Shown one piece after another: positions 1 to 6,175 of a DNA stretch of 7,543 nucleotides. The stretch is from contig JAQTXY010000085.1 of the NCBI GenBank assembly GCA_028688535.1, positions 1 to 7,543 on the forward strand, written 5' to 3'. Origin of the DNA: Methanothrix sp. (GTDB lineage: Archaea > Halobacteriota > Methanosarcinia > Methanotrichales > Methanotrichaceae). Under the pieces are notes generated by a model that was not told the origin of the DNA, did no database searches, and was given only the letters and a program-made list of their open reading frames with translations. Each line of letters opens with the position of its first letter. Position 1 is the first letter of the stretch. The position numbers and the translations under genes were made by a program.

Positions 1-2460
1 GTTGAATGGCTTGCCCCAGTAGTCGCCGGCCAGCATGACCTCCATGAGGGCTTTGAAGGCCAAGCGGACCTCGCGCTCGAATTTGCCGTAGGTCTTGAGC
101 GGAGCCTCGGGCGACGAGCCGTTCCAAACTTTTCCTGCGTAAACGGCCGGCTTATCTCGCCACAGCTTGGGAACTCCGGGCGTCAGCTGCACCGAGGAGA
201 AGACAAGCTGGCCGCCGCGAGCGACCATCATCTGTGTCATCTCGTAGACGAACATCTGCATGAGCTGGAGGATCTCATCGTAGTTCTTGCCCTCGAAGTA
301 GGGGGCGATGAAGGTGAGGAAGTTGTAGAAGCCTTGCCCTCCTGCGAAATTGGTCTGGGCGCTGCCCAGGGCTTTTACGGCGTGTAGCATGGCCACTTCC
401 GGCTTCTTGGCAGGGCCTGCGACGCTGGCTTTGGTGCCGAGGCCATCGGGCATCAGGCCGTAGTAGAGGAAATAGCGCAGATCCCAATCCTGGCAGTTAT
501 GTATCAGCAAGCCATCTGAGGCAAAGTAAGTGTGGCTCTCTTCATCTTCTCCATCAAGGAACAGGTCGTAGACGTATTCTCCCGACGGTTTTACAGAAAT
601 AATCTCTTTGACTTCTTCCTGTTTCGGGCTTCTGTGAATCTCCTTAACCTCGGCCAGGAACCTGTCGATGTGCTCCTGGCGTTTGTCAAAGAAATTCGCC
701 ACTTTGCTGAACGCCCGTATGTTCTTGAAGCCATTGAGCTGTATCCTGTAAAGTGTTCGCCTCTCTTCGCCCTCATAGAGTTCTACTATTGTTGGATTCA
801 TTCCCAAGGATGTCAGAAGCAAACAGAGTTCCTGGCGAAGCATCTCTGAAGCAGTTGTATAGTTTACGATACAATCTGATTTTTCCGGCCGATAGAATGC
901 AGACCCATCACCGGTAAATAGGGCGCTGAGGAAGTCGGAAAGTAGCTCGTCATTTAGATGGTAAACGATGTTGGGAAGCCTCTTATTGTAGCTCTTGCCT
1001 GATATGCCGAAGACGTACCTGAAGAGCAGGTAAATCAGCTTGCCGCCAAAATAAACCTGTTTGGCCCTCTCCCATTCACCCTCTACGCCGTAAATCACTC
1101 GGGTGGTGGGATGACCTTCGGTTTGTGTCGCATAGGTATTAAGAGCGCCGCTGGCATAGCATTTTATTGCCTGTGCATGTTCGCTGCCGGTTATGGCCAA
1201 ATTGTAGTTGCAGGCTTCCTGGATGTTGTAATTACCCTCTGAGATAAAAAAACCGAGCAGCTTTGCGATATCTGCTGTAAGGGAAAAGATGGCGGGAATA
1301 TCGTGCTCACTACCTGCCACGCCCACTCTCAGGTCCGCGAAGCTATCCTGGCCATAATGCTCGCAGAACGTCTTGAAGAGGGTGATGGGCATTATCCCCT
1401 TAGTGAACCATTCTTTGTGGTGCTCGACACCCAAAGCCCTGGATATCTCAGAGAATGACTTGCATTTTCCATCCTCGATTACCTTCTGGAAGATAAAACG
1501 AGCACCGCGCACAAAGACATTCTCTAAGTGGAATGCAGGAACTTTCTCCACGAACTCATTTATCAGATCTAAGTTCTCAATAGGTTTGCCGCGCAGGTTA
1601 AGGCCATATTCCCAGGCTCCGCCTAAGACATCCCCCTGTTTAATATCTTCAGCCTTTCGTATGCCTTTCTCCTTTGTCGGAATTCTGTGCTCTCGAGTGA
1701 CCATTAGAGATTTGCCGCTACTGGTCTTTATCTTCAGCAGATCGCTATCGGCGGTACGCCGAGATACTTTTCTGACTTTTTTGGGCCCGCGCGGTGAGAT
1801 GGCAAAGAGGTCCTCTGGATAGTAATAATCACTATCAAAGGGTAGCTCGTCCGGCCTCATTATGGTTGTTCGGCCTTTATCGATTACGGGCACCGCTGTA
1901 CTGCCGTCAATGCAAAACGGCCTTGTCCCGAAGTATTCCAGATCGTGAATATGCAGGTCTCCGGCCAGGTGACGATCGGCGAGATGGGGCGGCAGAAGCA
2001 GCAGGTACTGCTCCTTGCTGATCTTGTCAGCCTTCTTCTTGTGGCTGGTCTCGGCATTTTCCTGGAGGTTGGCATTCTCCTTGGACTCAAAGCCAGTGCC
2101 GATGTCGATGAGGTGAGCATCGAAGACGGGAGTTCCCACGCGTGTGCAGATGTTGCGCCACTCAGTGTGATGCCTCTCCAGGAGGACCACATTCATGATC
2201 TCGCGCACGAGCGGGCCGCTCAGGTACTGGACGTTCATCCACCGCACCCGGCGCTCTACCTCTCTGGCGATATCCTGGGCCTCTTCAGCGGTTATGCCCG
2301 GCTCTTTGTAAAATTGTTCCGATAGCTTCGTCTCCTTGAGCAGCTGCTTGGCTATGGCCTCCCTATCCCAGTCCAGCAGATGGCCGTCCGTGGTCCTAAC
2401 TCTGGGCATGGCAGAGACGGCCAGACCTTCCAGGGTCTGCTGCACAATTCTGCTGCTCAA
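1..2460 (-). CDS. nrdD: Anaerobic (class III) ribonucleoside-triphosphate reductase, intein-containing, partial at the 3' end
   Basis: One open frame runs on the minus strand from 2460 to the left edge with no stop (820 codons visible); the C-terminus, including the glycyl-radical site, lies outside. The enzyme reduces NTPs to dNTPs anaerobically by glycyl/thiyl radical chemistry. From a TTG start, residues about 20-100 look like an ATP-cone (VRTTDGHLLDWDREAI, then LSGPLVREIMNVVLLE). The NrdD core follows with TRVGTPVFDAHLID, HIHDLEYFGTRPF, and after the intein CQDWDLRYFLYYGLMPDG, NFAGGQGFYNF and MVARGGQLVFSSVQL. The intein splits the protein between residue 182 and a Cys. The 17 residues before the internal ATG at 2409 are kept because TTG 2460 has GAGGGGAT at 5-base spacing, while that ATG has no well-placed Shine-Dalgarno; an in-frame TAG lies just upstream. 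Removing the intein leaves a continuous, well-conserved NrdD sequence. Product identity is highly likely; the exact start is moderately sure. Confidence 0.93.
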   Translation of the reverse strand, partial: MSSRIVQQTLEGLAVSAMPRVRTTDGHLLDWDREAIAKQLLKETKLSEQFYKEPGITAEEAQDIAREVERRVRWMNVQYLSGPLVREIMNVVLLERHHTEWRNICTRVGTPVFDAHLIDIGTGFESKENANLQENAETSHKKKADKISKEQYLLLLPPHLADRHLAGDLHIHDLEYFGTRPFCIDGSTAVPVIDKGRTTIMRPDELPFDSDYYYPEDLFAISPRGPKKVRKVSRRTADSDLLKIKTSSGKSLMVTREHRIPTKEKGIRKAEDIKQGDVLGGAWEYGLNLRGKPIENLDLINEFVEKVPAFHLENVFVRGARFIFQKVIEDGKCKSFSEISRALGVEHHKEWFTKGIMPITLFKTFCEHYGQDSFADLRVGVAGSEHDIPAIFSLTADIAKLLGFFISEGNYNIQEACNYNLAITGSEHAQAIKCYASGALNTYATQTEGHPTTRVIYGVEGEWERAKQVYFGGKLIYLLFRYVFGISGKSYNKRLPNIVYHLNDELLSDFLSALFTGDGSAFYRPEKSDCIVNYTTASEMLRQELCLLLTSLGMNPTIVELYEGEERRTLYRIQLNGFKNIRAFSKVANFFDKRQEHIDRFLAEVKEIHRSPKQEEVKEIISVKPSGEYVYDLFLDGEDEESHTYFASDGLLIHNCQDWDLRYFLYYGLMPDGLGTKASVAGPAKKPEVAMLHAVKALGSAQTNFAGGQGFYNFLTFIAPYFEGKNYDEILQLMQMFVYEMTQMMVARGGQLVFSSVQLTPGVPKLWRDKPAVYAGKVWNGSSPEAPLKTYGKFEREVRLAFKALMEVMLAGDYWGKPFN
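496..1914 (-). mobile_element. Intein with LAGLIDADG homing endonuclease inside NrdD
   Basis: In-frame insertion of 473 residues within nrdD. It begins with Cys (codon 1912-1914, CIDGSTAVPV), ends LLIHN (Asn codon 496-498), and is followed by a Cys at +1 (493-495). Splicing blocks are visible: block A with Cys1; block B around residues 69-80, SLMVTREHRIPT, with the Thr73-x-x-His76 motif; block F around 447-468 (EYVYDLFLDG, then SHTYFASDG); block G with penultimate His472 and Asn473. All residues needed for class 1 splicing are present, so the intein is predicted to be active. Joining its flanks gives TRPF-CQDWDLRYF, an intact NrdD motif. Base composition differs from the host gene: a 60-base sample inside (841-900) has 24 G+C, one in the extein (181-240) has 37, which fits later acquisition. 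Archaeal nrdD is a known intein host (Methanocaldococcus jannaschii carries two). Boundaries are nearly certain because both junctions are diagnostic. Confidence 0.95.
655..1284 (-). other. LAGLIDADG (DOD) homing endonuclease core of the intein
   Basis: Intein residues about 211-420. The first LAGLIDADG helix is IAKLLGFFISEGNY (residues 216-229) with the catalytic acid Glu226 (codon 1237-1239). The second is DFLSALFTGDGSAF (327-340) with Asp336. Between them is KRLPNIV (311-317), which matches the block D pattern with its basic residue. Both helices keep the small residues used for packing and both acids that bind the metal, so the nuclease looks intact. It would cut an intein-less nrdD allele to spread the element. 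Residues about 105-210 are inserted between the splicing half and the first helix and may include a DNA-recognition region; I cannot assign them. The edges given are approximate. Confidence 0.88.
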
Positions 2461-2465
2461 AGCCC

Positions 2466-2473
2466 ATCCCCTC
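2466..2473 (-). promoter_or_regulatory. Ribosome binding site deciding the TTG start of nrdD
   Basis: On the minus strand GAGGGGAT lies 5 bases upstream of TTG 2460. It resembles the archaeal GGAGGTGAT consensus with one mismatch in the core. It supports initiation at TTG rather than at the ATG 51 bases further in, which has only a distant GGAAGG about 16 bases upstream. Confidence 0.5.
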
Positions 2474-2641
2474 TACCATAACGCAACATAACTCATCATC
2501 TCGGCAATCAACTTATTACACCAGTATTTCATCATGGGTTTATTCGGGTTTCGCTCAGAACTCTATCAAAATCTTTTAGCAATTATGTCCCTGCTAATTA
2601 ATAAAGGATACGATTGATACTCTGCGTTCAAAGTTATAATT

Positions 2642-2758
2642 ATGATATCCCTGTGGGGCGAAAGTGTTTTCGAACCAGATAGCTTCCTGGATAAATTGCT
2701 CTATGGGACTGCAAAAGCTGAGTCGGTGTTATCCAAAGATGCGAAATTTTTACTTTAA
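2642..2758 (+). CDS. Possible small protein of 38 residues, unknown
   Basis: ATG 2642 opens 38 codons ending in TAA 2756-2758. The predicted product starts MISLWGESVFEPDSFLDKLL and ends LSKDAKFLL; it is soluble-looking, with mixed acidic, basic and hydrophobic residues, no Cys and no membrane segment. Codons look ordinary for a gene rather than random AT-rich spacer. Against it: no Shine-Dalgarno at the proper distance (AAAGG near 2603-2607 is over 30 bases upstream), no recognised family, and the short length allows chance. It could be a leaderless small gene, a remnant of a larger gene, or not coding. The frame is closed upstream by TGA at 2615-2617. Confidence 0.25.
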   Translation: MISLWGESVFEPDSFLDKLLYGTAKAESVLSKDAKFLL

Positions 2759-2762
2759 ATAA

Positions 2763-2781
2763 TCTCTTATAAAAAAAGTAA
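2763..2781 (-). terminator. T-tract terminator after sod
   Basis: Read on the minus strand, seven T in a row (plus-strand A run 2771-2777) begin five bases past the sod TAA and are followed by ATAAGAGATT. Archaeal RNA polymerase terminates at such U-tracts without needing a hairpin, and no strong hairpin is seen here. Confidence 0.5.
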
Positions 2782-3396
2782 TTACTTAATTATCGCATCC
2801 AGCCTCTTCTCTACCTCTTCCCAGTTCACAATGTTCCAGAAGGCTTCTACGAACTTGGGCCGCTCGTTCTTGTAGTCGAGATAGTAGGCATGCTCCCAGA
2901 CATCCAGGACCATGAGGATGCGAAGGTGGGGGTAGACGTTCACATTATGCTTTTCGATCTGCGTGATCAGCAGCCTGCCGGTCATGCCGCATCTGGCAAG
3001 CGCTGCCCAGCCTGAGCCTTCCGTGCTTCCAGCCGCCGCGGAAAACTCCTTCTTGAAGCGCTCGAAGGATCCGAACTCGTTCTTCAGTGCCTCAGCCAGA
3101 GCGCCTCCCGGTTCCTTGCTGGTCTTTGCGGCGGGGGCCAGATTTCGCCAGAAGAGGTCGTGCAGAATATGTCCACCTACCTGGAAGGAGAGTTCCTTCA
3201 GGGTAGCTTTCATGTCCACATCGGCTCCCGCCTGGCGGGCCTTATCCAGTCTCTCCAGTACGGCGTTGGCGGCGTTCACGTAGGCGGCGTGGTGCTTATC
3301 ATGGTGCAGGCGCAGCTGTGCCTCCGAGATAAATGGCTCAAGCGCATTGTAGGCATAAGGTAGCTGTGGCAGGGAATACAATTTTTTATCAGACAT
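2782..3396 (-). CDS. sod: Superoxide dismutase, Fe/Mn family
   Basis: Cytoplasmic enzyme that converts superoxide to oxygen and hydrogen peroxide; 204 residues, normal for the family. The N-terminal helical hairpin ([17 protein letters not shown]) and the C-terminal signature DVWEHAYY are clear. Metal ligands by alignment are His31 (in HHDKHH), His79 (in [10 protein letters not shown]), Asp165 and His169. The residue four before His79 is Gly75, as in Mn enzymes, while His150 (in QIEKHN) appears to take the place of the outer-sphere Gln; His there is typical of archaeal, often iron-using, enzymes, so metal choice cannot be settled. ATG 3396 is chosen because GAGGTGAT ends 7 bases upstream; the frame stays open to GTG 3408, but that codon and ATG 3405 lie inside this Shine-Dalgarno. 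It is divergent from the secreted repeat protein and followed by a T-tract. No signal peptide is seen. Confidence 0.96.
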   Translation of the reverse strand: MSDKKLYSLPQLPYAYNALEPFISEAQLRLHHDKHHAAYVNAANAVLERLDKARQAGADVDMKATLKELSFQVGGHILHDLFWRNLAPAAKTSKEPGGALAEALKNEFGSFERFKKEFSAAAGSTEGSGWAALARCGMTGRLLITQIEKHNVNVYPHLRILMVLDVWEHAYYLDYKNERPKFVEAFWNIVNWEEVEKRLDAIIK

Positions 3397-3403
3397 AGCA
3401 AAC

Positions 3404-3411
3404 ATCACCTC
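3404..3411 (-). promoter_or_regulatory. Shine-Dalgarno of sod
   Basis: GAGGTGAT on the minus strand is an exact match to the core of the archaeal consensus, with 7 bases to ATG 3396. It fixes the start and rules out the two in-frame start codons that overlap it. Confidence 0.85.
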
Positions 3412-3440
3412 GAGAATAACACCAATTTTATGATGGCTGA

Positions 3441-3450
3441 CTATTTATCT
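3441..3450 (-). promoter_or_regulatory. Candidate TATA box for sod in the divergent 120-bp spacer
   Basis: AGATAAATAG on the minus strand lies about 25 bases before a predicted transcription start near 3420, which would give a leader of about 24 bases carrying the GAGGTGAT site. The complement reads CTATTTATCT, so the same element could serve the divergent gene at 3517, though with a longer leader; TTATTAA at about 3484-3490 is a closer alternative for that gene. This is position and pattern only. Confidence 0.35.
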
Positions 3451-3516
3451 CTTATTGTAAGGCAGAGTGAGACATACAAAAGATTATTAAGGGTTTACGT
3501 GGTAATTTAGTTAAGG

Positions 3517-6153
3517 ATGCCCATCATTATGAGATCTGCCTTCGGAGTCTTTTTGGTTTTAATGCTTGTGTTTTTAAATATTGCTATGTCTTCTGCTGCC
3601 CAAGAGAGTAGTCCCAAGAATATCCTCATTCTTGCCTCCTATCATCCAGGCATGACTTGGGAGGATAGCATCATCTCCGAAATTAAGCTGCACTTCGCGA
3701 TGAACATGCCATCCGCAATCTTTTCTGTGGCTTATATGGACACGAAGCGAATTGCCGCCGATGAGGCGCGTTTAGCTGATTTAAAGGCATCTTTTTTAAA
3801 GAAGTACAAAGATCAACCTTTTGACCTCATCATCTCTGTGGATACAGATGCATTCAACTTCCTGCTGAAAAATAGAGACGAACTTTTTGCTGGAACGCCG
3901 GTGGTGTTTTGCGGCGTCGTTTACTTTGACGAGAAAATGCTCAGCGGAAAAAGTGGCTTTACCGGCGTTGTAGAGGCATATGATATCGAAAGCACAATCT
4001 CGTTGATGCTTAATCTTCATCCGCAAACCAAGCACATTGCCATAATAAACGATCAGACTGCAACCGGTCTATCCGCTCGAAAGGTTCTGGATGAGGTCAT
4101 TCCTCGCTTTGAGAGGAATGTCTCTTTCCAATATCTCGACAACCTCACCGCTGACGAGCTTAGATTGAGCCTGGCAGCTTTGTCCAATGATAGTCTCATA
4201 CTGCTTATGACCCTGAACCGTGACAGATCTGGGCTTTTCCTGACTTACGAGGACGCAGCCCAGTTGGTTCTGGAAGCCAGCCCGGTTCCATTTTACAGCA
4301 TCTACGATTTCTATCTTGGCTATGGTGTCGTGGGTGGCAAGATGGTTGGCGGGTATTTCCAGGGCGATGAAGCGGCAGAGATGGCACTTCGCATCCTGCA
4401 GGGCGAATCCGCCGATAAAATCCCCGTGATGAGAGAAAGCTTAAATCGCTACATGTTTGATTACTTTGTTCTGAACCGTTTCGGCATATCTCTAGATCAA
4501 CTGCCTGCAGGCAGTATAATCATCAACCAACCCTTCCAGGCACGTGCCAATCTTAAGAATGAGAATCTGAGCTACCTGGAATTGCAGAGAAAAGATCTCA
4601 GTCAGTCTGATCTGCAGGGGTCGAACCTCAGCGCCGCAAACTTGAGCCATTCTAATCTCATGCGGTCCAATCTATCCCATGCCCGGCTGGTGGGAAGCGA
4701 CCTCAGCTATGCCGATCTGGAGGAGGCGGACATGCATGGCTCCGATCTGTCTTTGGCCGATATCAAAGGCGTCAACCTGGTGGGAGCCAACATGATCGGA
4801 TCAAATCTGAGCAGCGCGCAGATATGTGGGGCCAATCTCAATCAAGCCCGCATCAGTGAATCTATCCTCAGGGGAGCAAACCTCAGTGGGGCTCGATTAG
4901 AGGCCACAAACCTGAGCCTGTCCGATATGAGCGGTGCGCAATTTACAGGTGCCTTCATGAATCGTGTCAGGCTGCGCGATTCGTTACTGGTAGGCTCGAA
5001 TCTCAGCCGATCAAGCTTGGTCGGTGCCAATATCATTGATGCTGATTTATCCCATGCTTGCCTGGCTCGTGCTGATATCTCCGAGTCTCGCATGGCAGGC
5101 GCGAATTTATCCGGCGCCGAGCTAAATAATATAAGGTCGATTTTCACCAATTTGACCCACTCAAATCTGAGCGGAGCAGACTTATCTGGTTCGAGCTTCC
5201 TGGCATCAGGCCTGTCCAATTCCAACATATCCAATGCGAATCTAACAGGGTGCAATCTTGAAAGCGCCTGGATCTACCAGGCCAACCTTGCTGGGGCCAG
5301 GCTGAAAGGCGCTAGGCTAATGGGATCTCAAATTAACGACTCGGATCTATCCGGCTGCGATCTGAGTGACGCGGACTTGACTGGGGCCTATCTGAATAAA
5401 GCCAATCTCACCAAAGCCGACCTGAGCCGGACAAGGCTTGTCGGCGCTGATTTTACACTTGCTAAAATCAAGAATTCATCCTTGAGCAAGACGAGCTTTC
5501 TTGGTGCCAAACTCAATTGGATAGATATGAGCGAGAGTTGGCTGCAAAGCTGCCAATTCGGAAGAGCTGAGCTGTTTGGTGCCGATCTCAGTCGGTCAAA
5601 CCTGAGCGGATCCGACTTTACCAGAGCATATCTCACCAGAGCCAATCTATCCGGGTGCATATTAACTAAATGTATACTGGACTATGCTGATATGTCCTAT
5701 GCGAATTTGTCGGGCGCAGATCTCAGTGGTGTCCATTTCTTGAATAATCAAATGAACTACGCTGATTTTTCAGGCGCAGATCTTCGGAATGCAACTTTCT
5801 ACGCATTAAATGCAGAAGGTTGCATCTTCCGTAAAGCAGTGCTAAGTTCAGTCATAATGGACGGGATGCTCCTCAGTGGGGTGGATTTTCGCAATGCTGA
5901 CATGAGGGATATTACGATCAGCAAGGCCACCCTGGAGAACATCAACCTTTCAGGTTCGGATATGCGAGGGGCTAACCTGACAACAGTGTATCTGGTGGGC
6001 GTCGATCTGAGTGGCGCCAATCTAGAAGGTGTCAAGTACGACATGATAACCCTTCCATTTATTGCAGCGTCGCGCCTCGACGGGACGAAAATGAGCCCTG
6101 ATATGCAAAAAGATCTCAAAGAAGTGTCATCTGGGACGGGAATAGGATTGTGA
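3517..6153 (+). CDS. Secreted substrate-binding domain / giant pentapeptide-repeat fusion protein
   Basis: An 878-residue protein in three parts. Residues 1-33 form a signal peptide with hydrophobic core GVFLVLMLVFLNIAM and a probable cut after SSAA; there is no lipobox Cys. Residues about 34-340 match the ABC-type substrate-binding family (PF04392-like) that occurs in uptake systems and as the sensor of some histidine kinases: KNILILASYHPGMTWEDSI, FDLIISVDTDAF, GTPVVFCGVVYF, KHIAIINDQTATG, PFYSIYDFYLGYGVVGG, and the closing NRYMFDYFVLNRFGI...LPAGSIIINQP. Residues 342-836 are 99 pentapeptide repeats without a break. The last 40 residues (from KYDMITLPF) look like a cap, with no membrane anchor or cell-wall signal. 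The N-terminal module suggests binding of a small ligand outside the cell; the repeats suggest a rigid scaffold. No permease, ATPase or kinase is adjacent. AAGGA lies directly before ATG 3517, so ATG 3529 (MRSAFG) is the better start on spacing and signal-peptide form. Fold calls are firm; function is unknown. Confidence 0.93.
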   Translation: MPIIMRSAFGVFLVLMLVFLNIAMSSAAQESSPKNILILASYHPGMTWEDSIISEIKLHFAMNMPSAIFSVAYMDTKRIAADEARLADLKASFLKKYKDQPFDLIISVDTDAFNFLLKNRDELFAGTPVVFCGVVYFDEKMLSGKSGFTGVVEAYDIESTISLMLNLHPQTKHIAIINDQTATGLSARKVLDEVIPRFERNVSFQYLDNLTADELRLSLAALSNDSLILLMTLNRDRSGLFLTYEDAAQLVLEASPVPFYSIYDFYLGYGVVGGKMVGGYFQGDEAAEMALRILQGESADKIPVMRESLNRYMFDYFVLNRFGISLDQLPAGSIIINQPFQARANLKNENLSYLELQRKDLSQSDLQGSNLSAANLSHSNLMRSNLSHARLVGSDLSYADLEEADMHGSDLSLADIKGVNLVGANMIGSNLSSAQICGANLNQARISESILRGANLSGARLEATNLSLSDMSGAQFTGAFMNRVRLRDSLLVGSNLSRSSLVGANIIDADLSHACLARADISESRMAGANLSGAELNNIRSIFTNLTHSNLSGADLSGSSFLASGLSNSNISNANLTGCNLESAWIYQANLAGARLKGARLMGSQINDSDLSGCDLSDADLTGAYLNKANLTKADLSRTRLVGADFTLAKIKNSSLSKTSFLGAKLNWIDMSESWLQSCQFGRAELFGADLSRSNLSGSDFTRAYLTRANLSGCILTKCILDYADMSYANLSGADLSGVHFLNNQMNYADFSGADLRNATFYALNAEGCIFRKAVLSSVIMDGMLLSGVDFRNADMRDITISKATLENINLSGSDMRGANLTTVYLVGVDLSGANLEGVKYDMITLPFIAASRLDGTKMSPDMQKDLKEVSSGTGIGL
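4540..6024 (+). repeat. 99 uninterrupted pentapeptide repeats (A[D/N]LxX type)
   Basis: Residues 342-836 parse as 99 consecutive five-residue units ending in L, F, M or I with almost no exceptions (unit 40 NNIRS and unit 85 YALNA are the clear ones). Examples are SQSDL, QGSNL, SYADL, SGANL, TRANL and VGADF. The residue two before the central hydrophobic is mostly A or S, and the one before it mostly N or D. No insertion or deletion shifts the register. The family fold is a right-handed quadrilateral beta-helix with four units per coil, so about 25 coils and a rod near 12 nm long are expected. At DNA level the units are diverged 15-mers, not exact tandem copies. Confidence 0.95.
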
Positions 6154-6165
6154 AGATTGGTTTTC

Positions 6166-6172
6166 AGGTGAT
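6166..6172 (+). promoter_or_regulatory. Ribosome binding site of the small secreted protein gene
   Basis: AGGTGAT, an exact part of the archaeal consensus, lies only 3 bases before ATG 6176. The spacing is shorter than at sod (7 bases), but no other start codon fits, and the predicted signal peptide begins directly at this ATG. Confidence 0.6.
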
Positions 6173-6175
6173 ACT

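Larger units (their letters stand above)
2461..2781. other. Intergenic region between nrdD and sod
   Basis: This 321-base AT-rich stretch separates the 5' end of nrdD from the 3' end of sod. It should hold the nrdD promoter, read on the minus strand. Two weak TATA-like candidates are seen: CTTTATTAAT at about 2596-2605, which would imply a leader over 100 bases, and GAATAAACC at about 2536-2544, which would imply a leader of about 50 bases. Neither is strong enough to call. It also holds a possible 38-codon plus-strand ORF (2642-2758) and the T-tract after sod. No tRNA, inverted repeat or IS end was recognised. Confidence 0.5.

Noticed and set aside
532..1822. Plus-strand frames of 105 and 149 codons at 532-849 and 1373-1822, and similar ones to 2325
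   Set aside because: They are antisense to the continuous nrdD-intein frame, which has clear family motifs; their own translations match nothing and have no ribosome binding sites.
1..2460. Impression that the left third is a broken gene or lacks genes, because no complete start-to-stop frame covers it
   Set aside because: The minus-strand frame is open throughout from TTG 2460 to the edge; it only lacks a stop inside the window and starts with TTG.
3397..3408. GTG 3408 or ATG 3405 as the start of sod
   Set aside because: Both lie within the GAGGTGAT Shine-Dalgarno; ATG 3396 has ideal spacing and gives the normal N-terminus.
4842..5660. Minus-strand frames opposite the pentapeptide region (137 and 90 codons)
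   Set aside because: They arise from the 15-base periodicity of the plus-strand repeats, which gives regular stop-free antisense frames rich in Arg, Leu and Ser.
4540..6024. Qnr/MfpA-like DNA-mimic (gyrase-protecting) role for the pentapeptide protein
   Set aside because: The protein has a signal peptide and an extracellular binding domain, so it should not meet cytosolic gyrase; the rod is also several times longer than those proteins.
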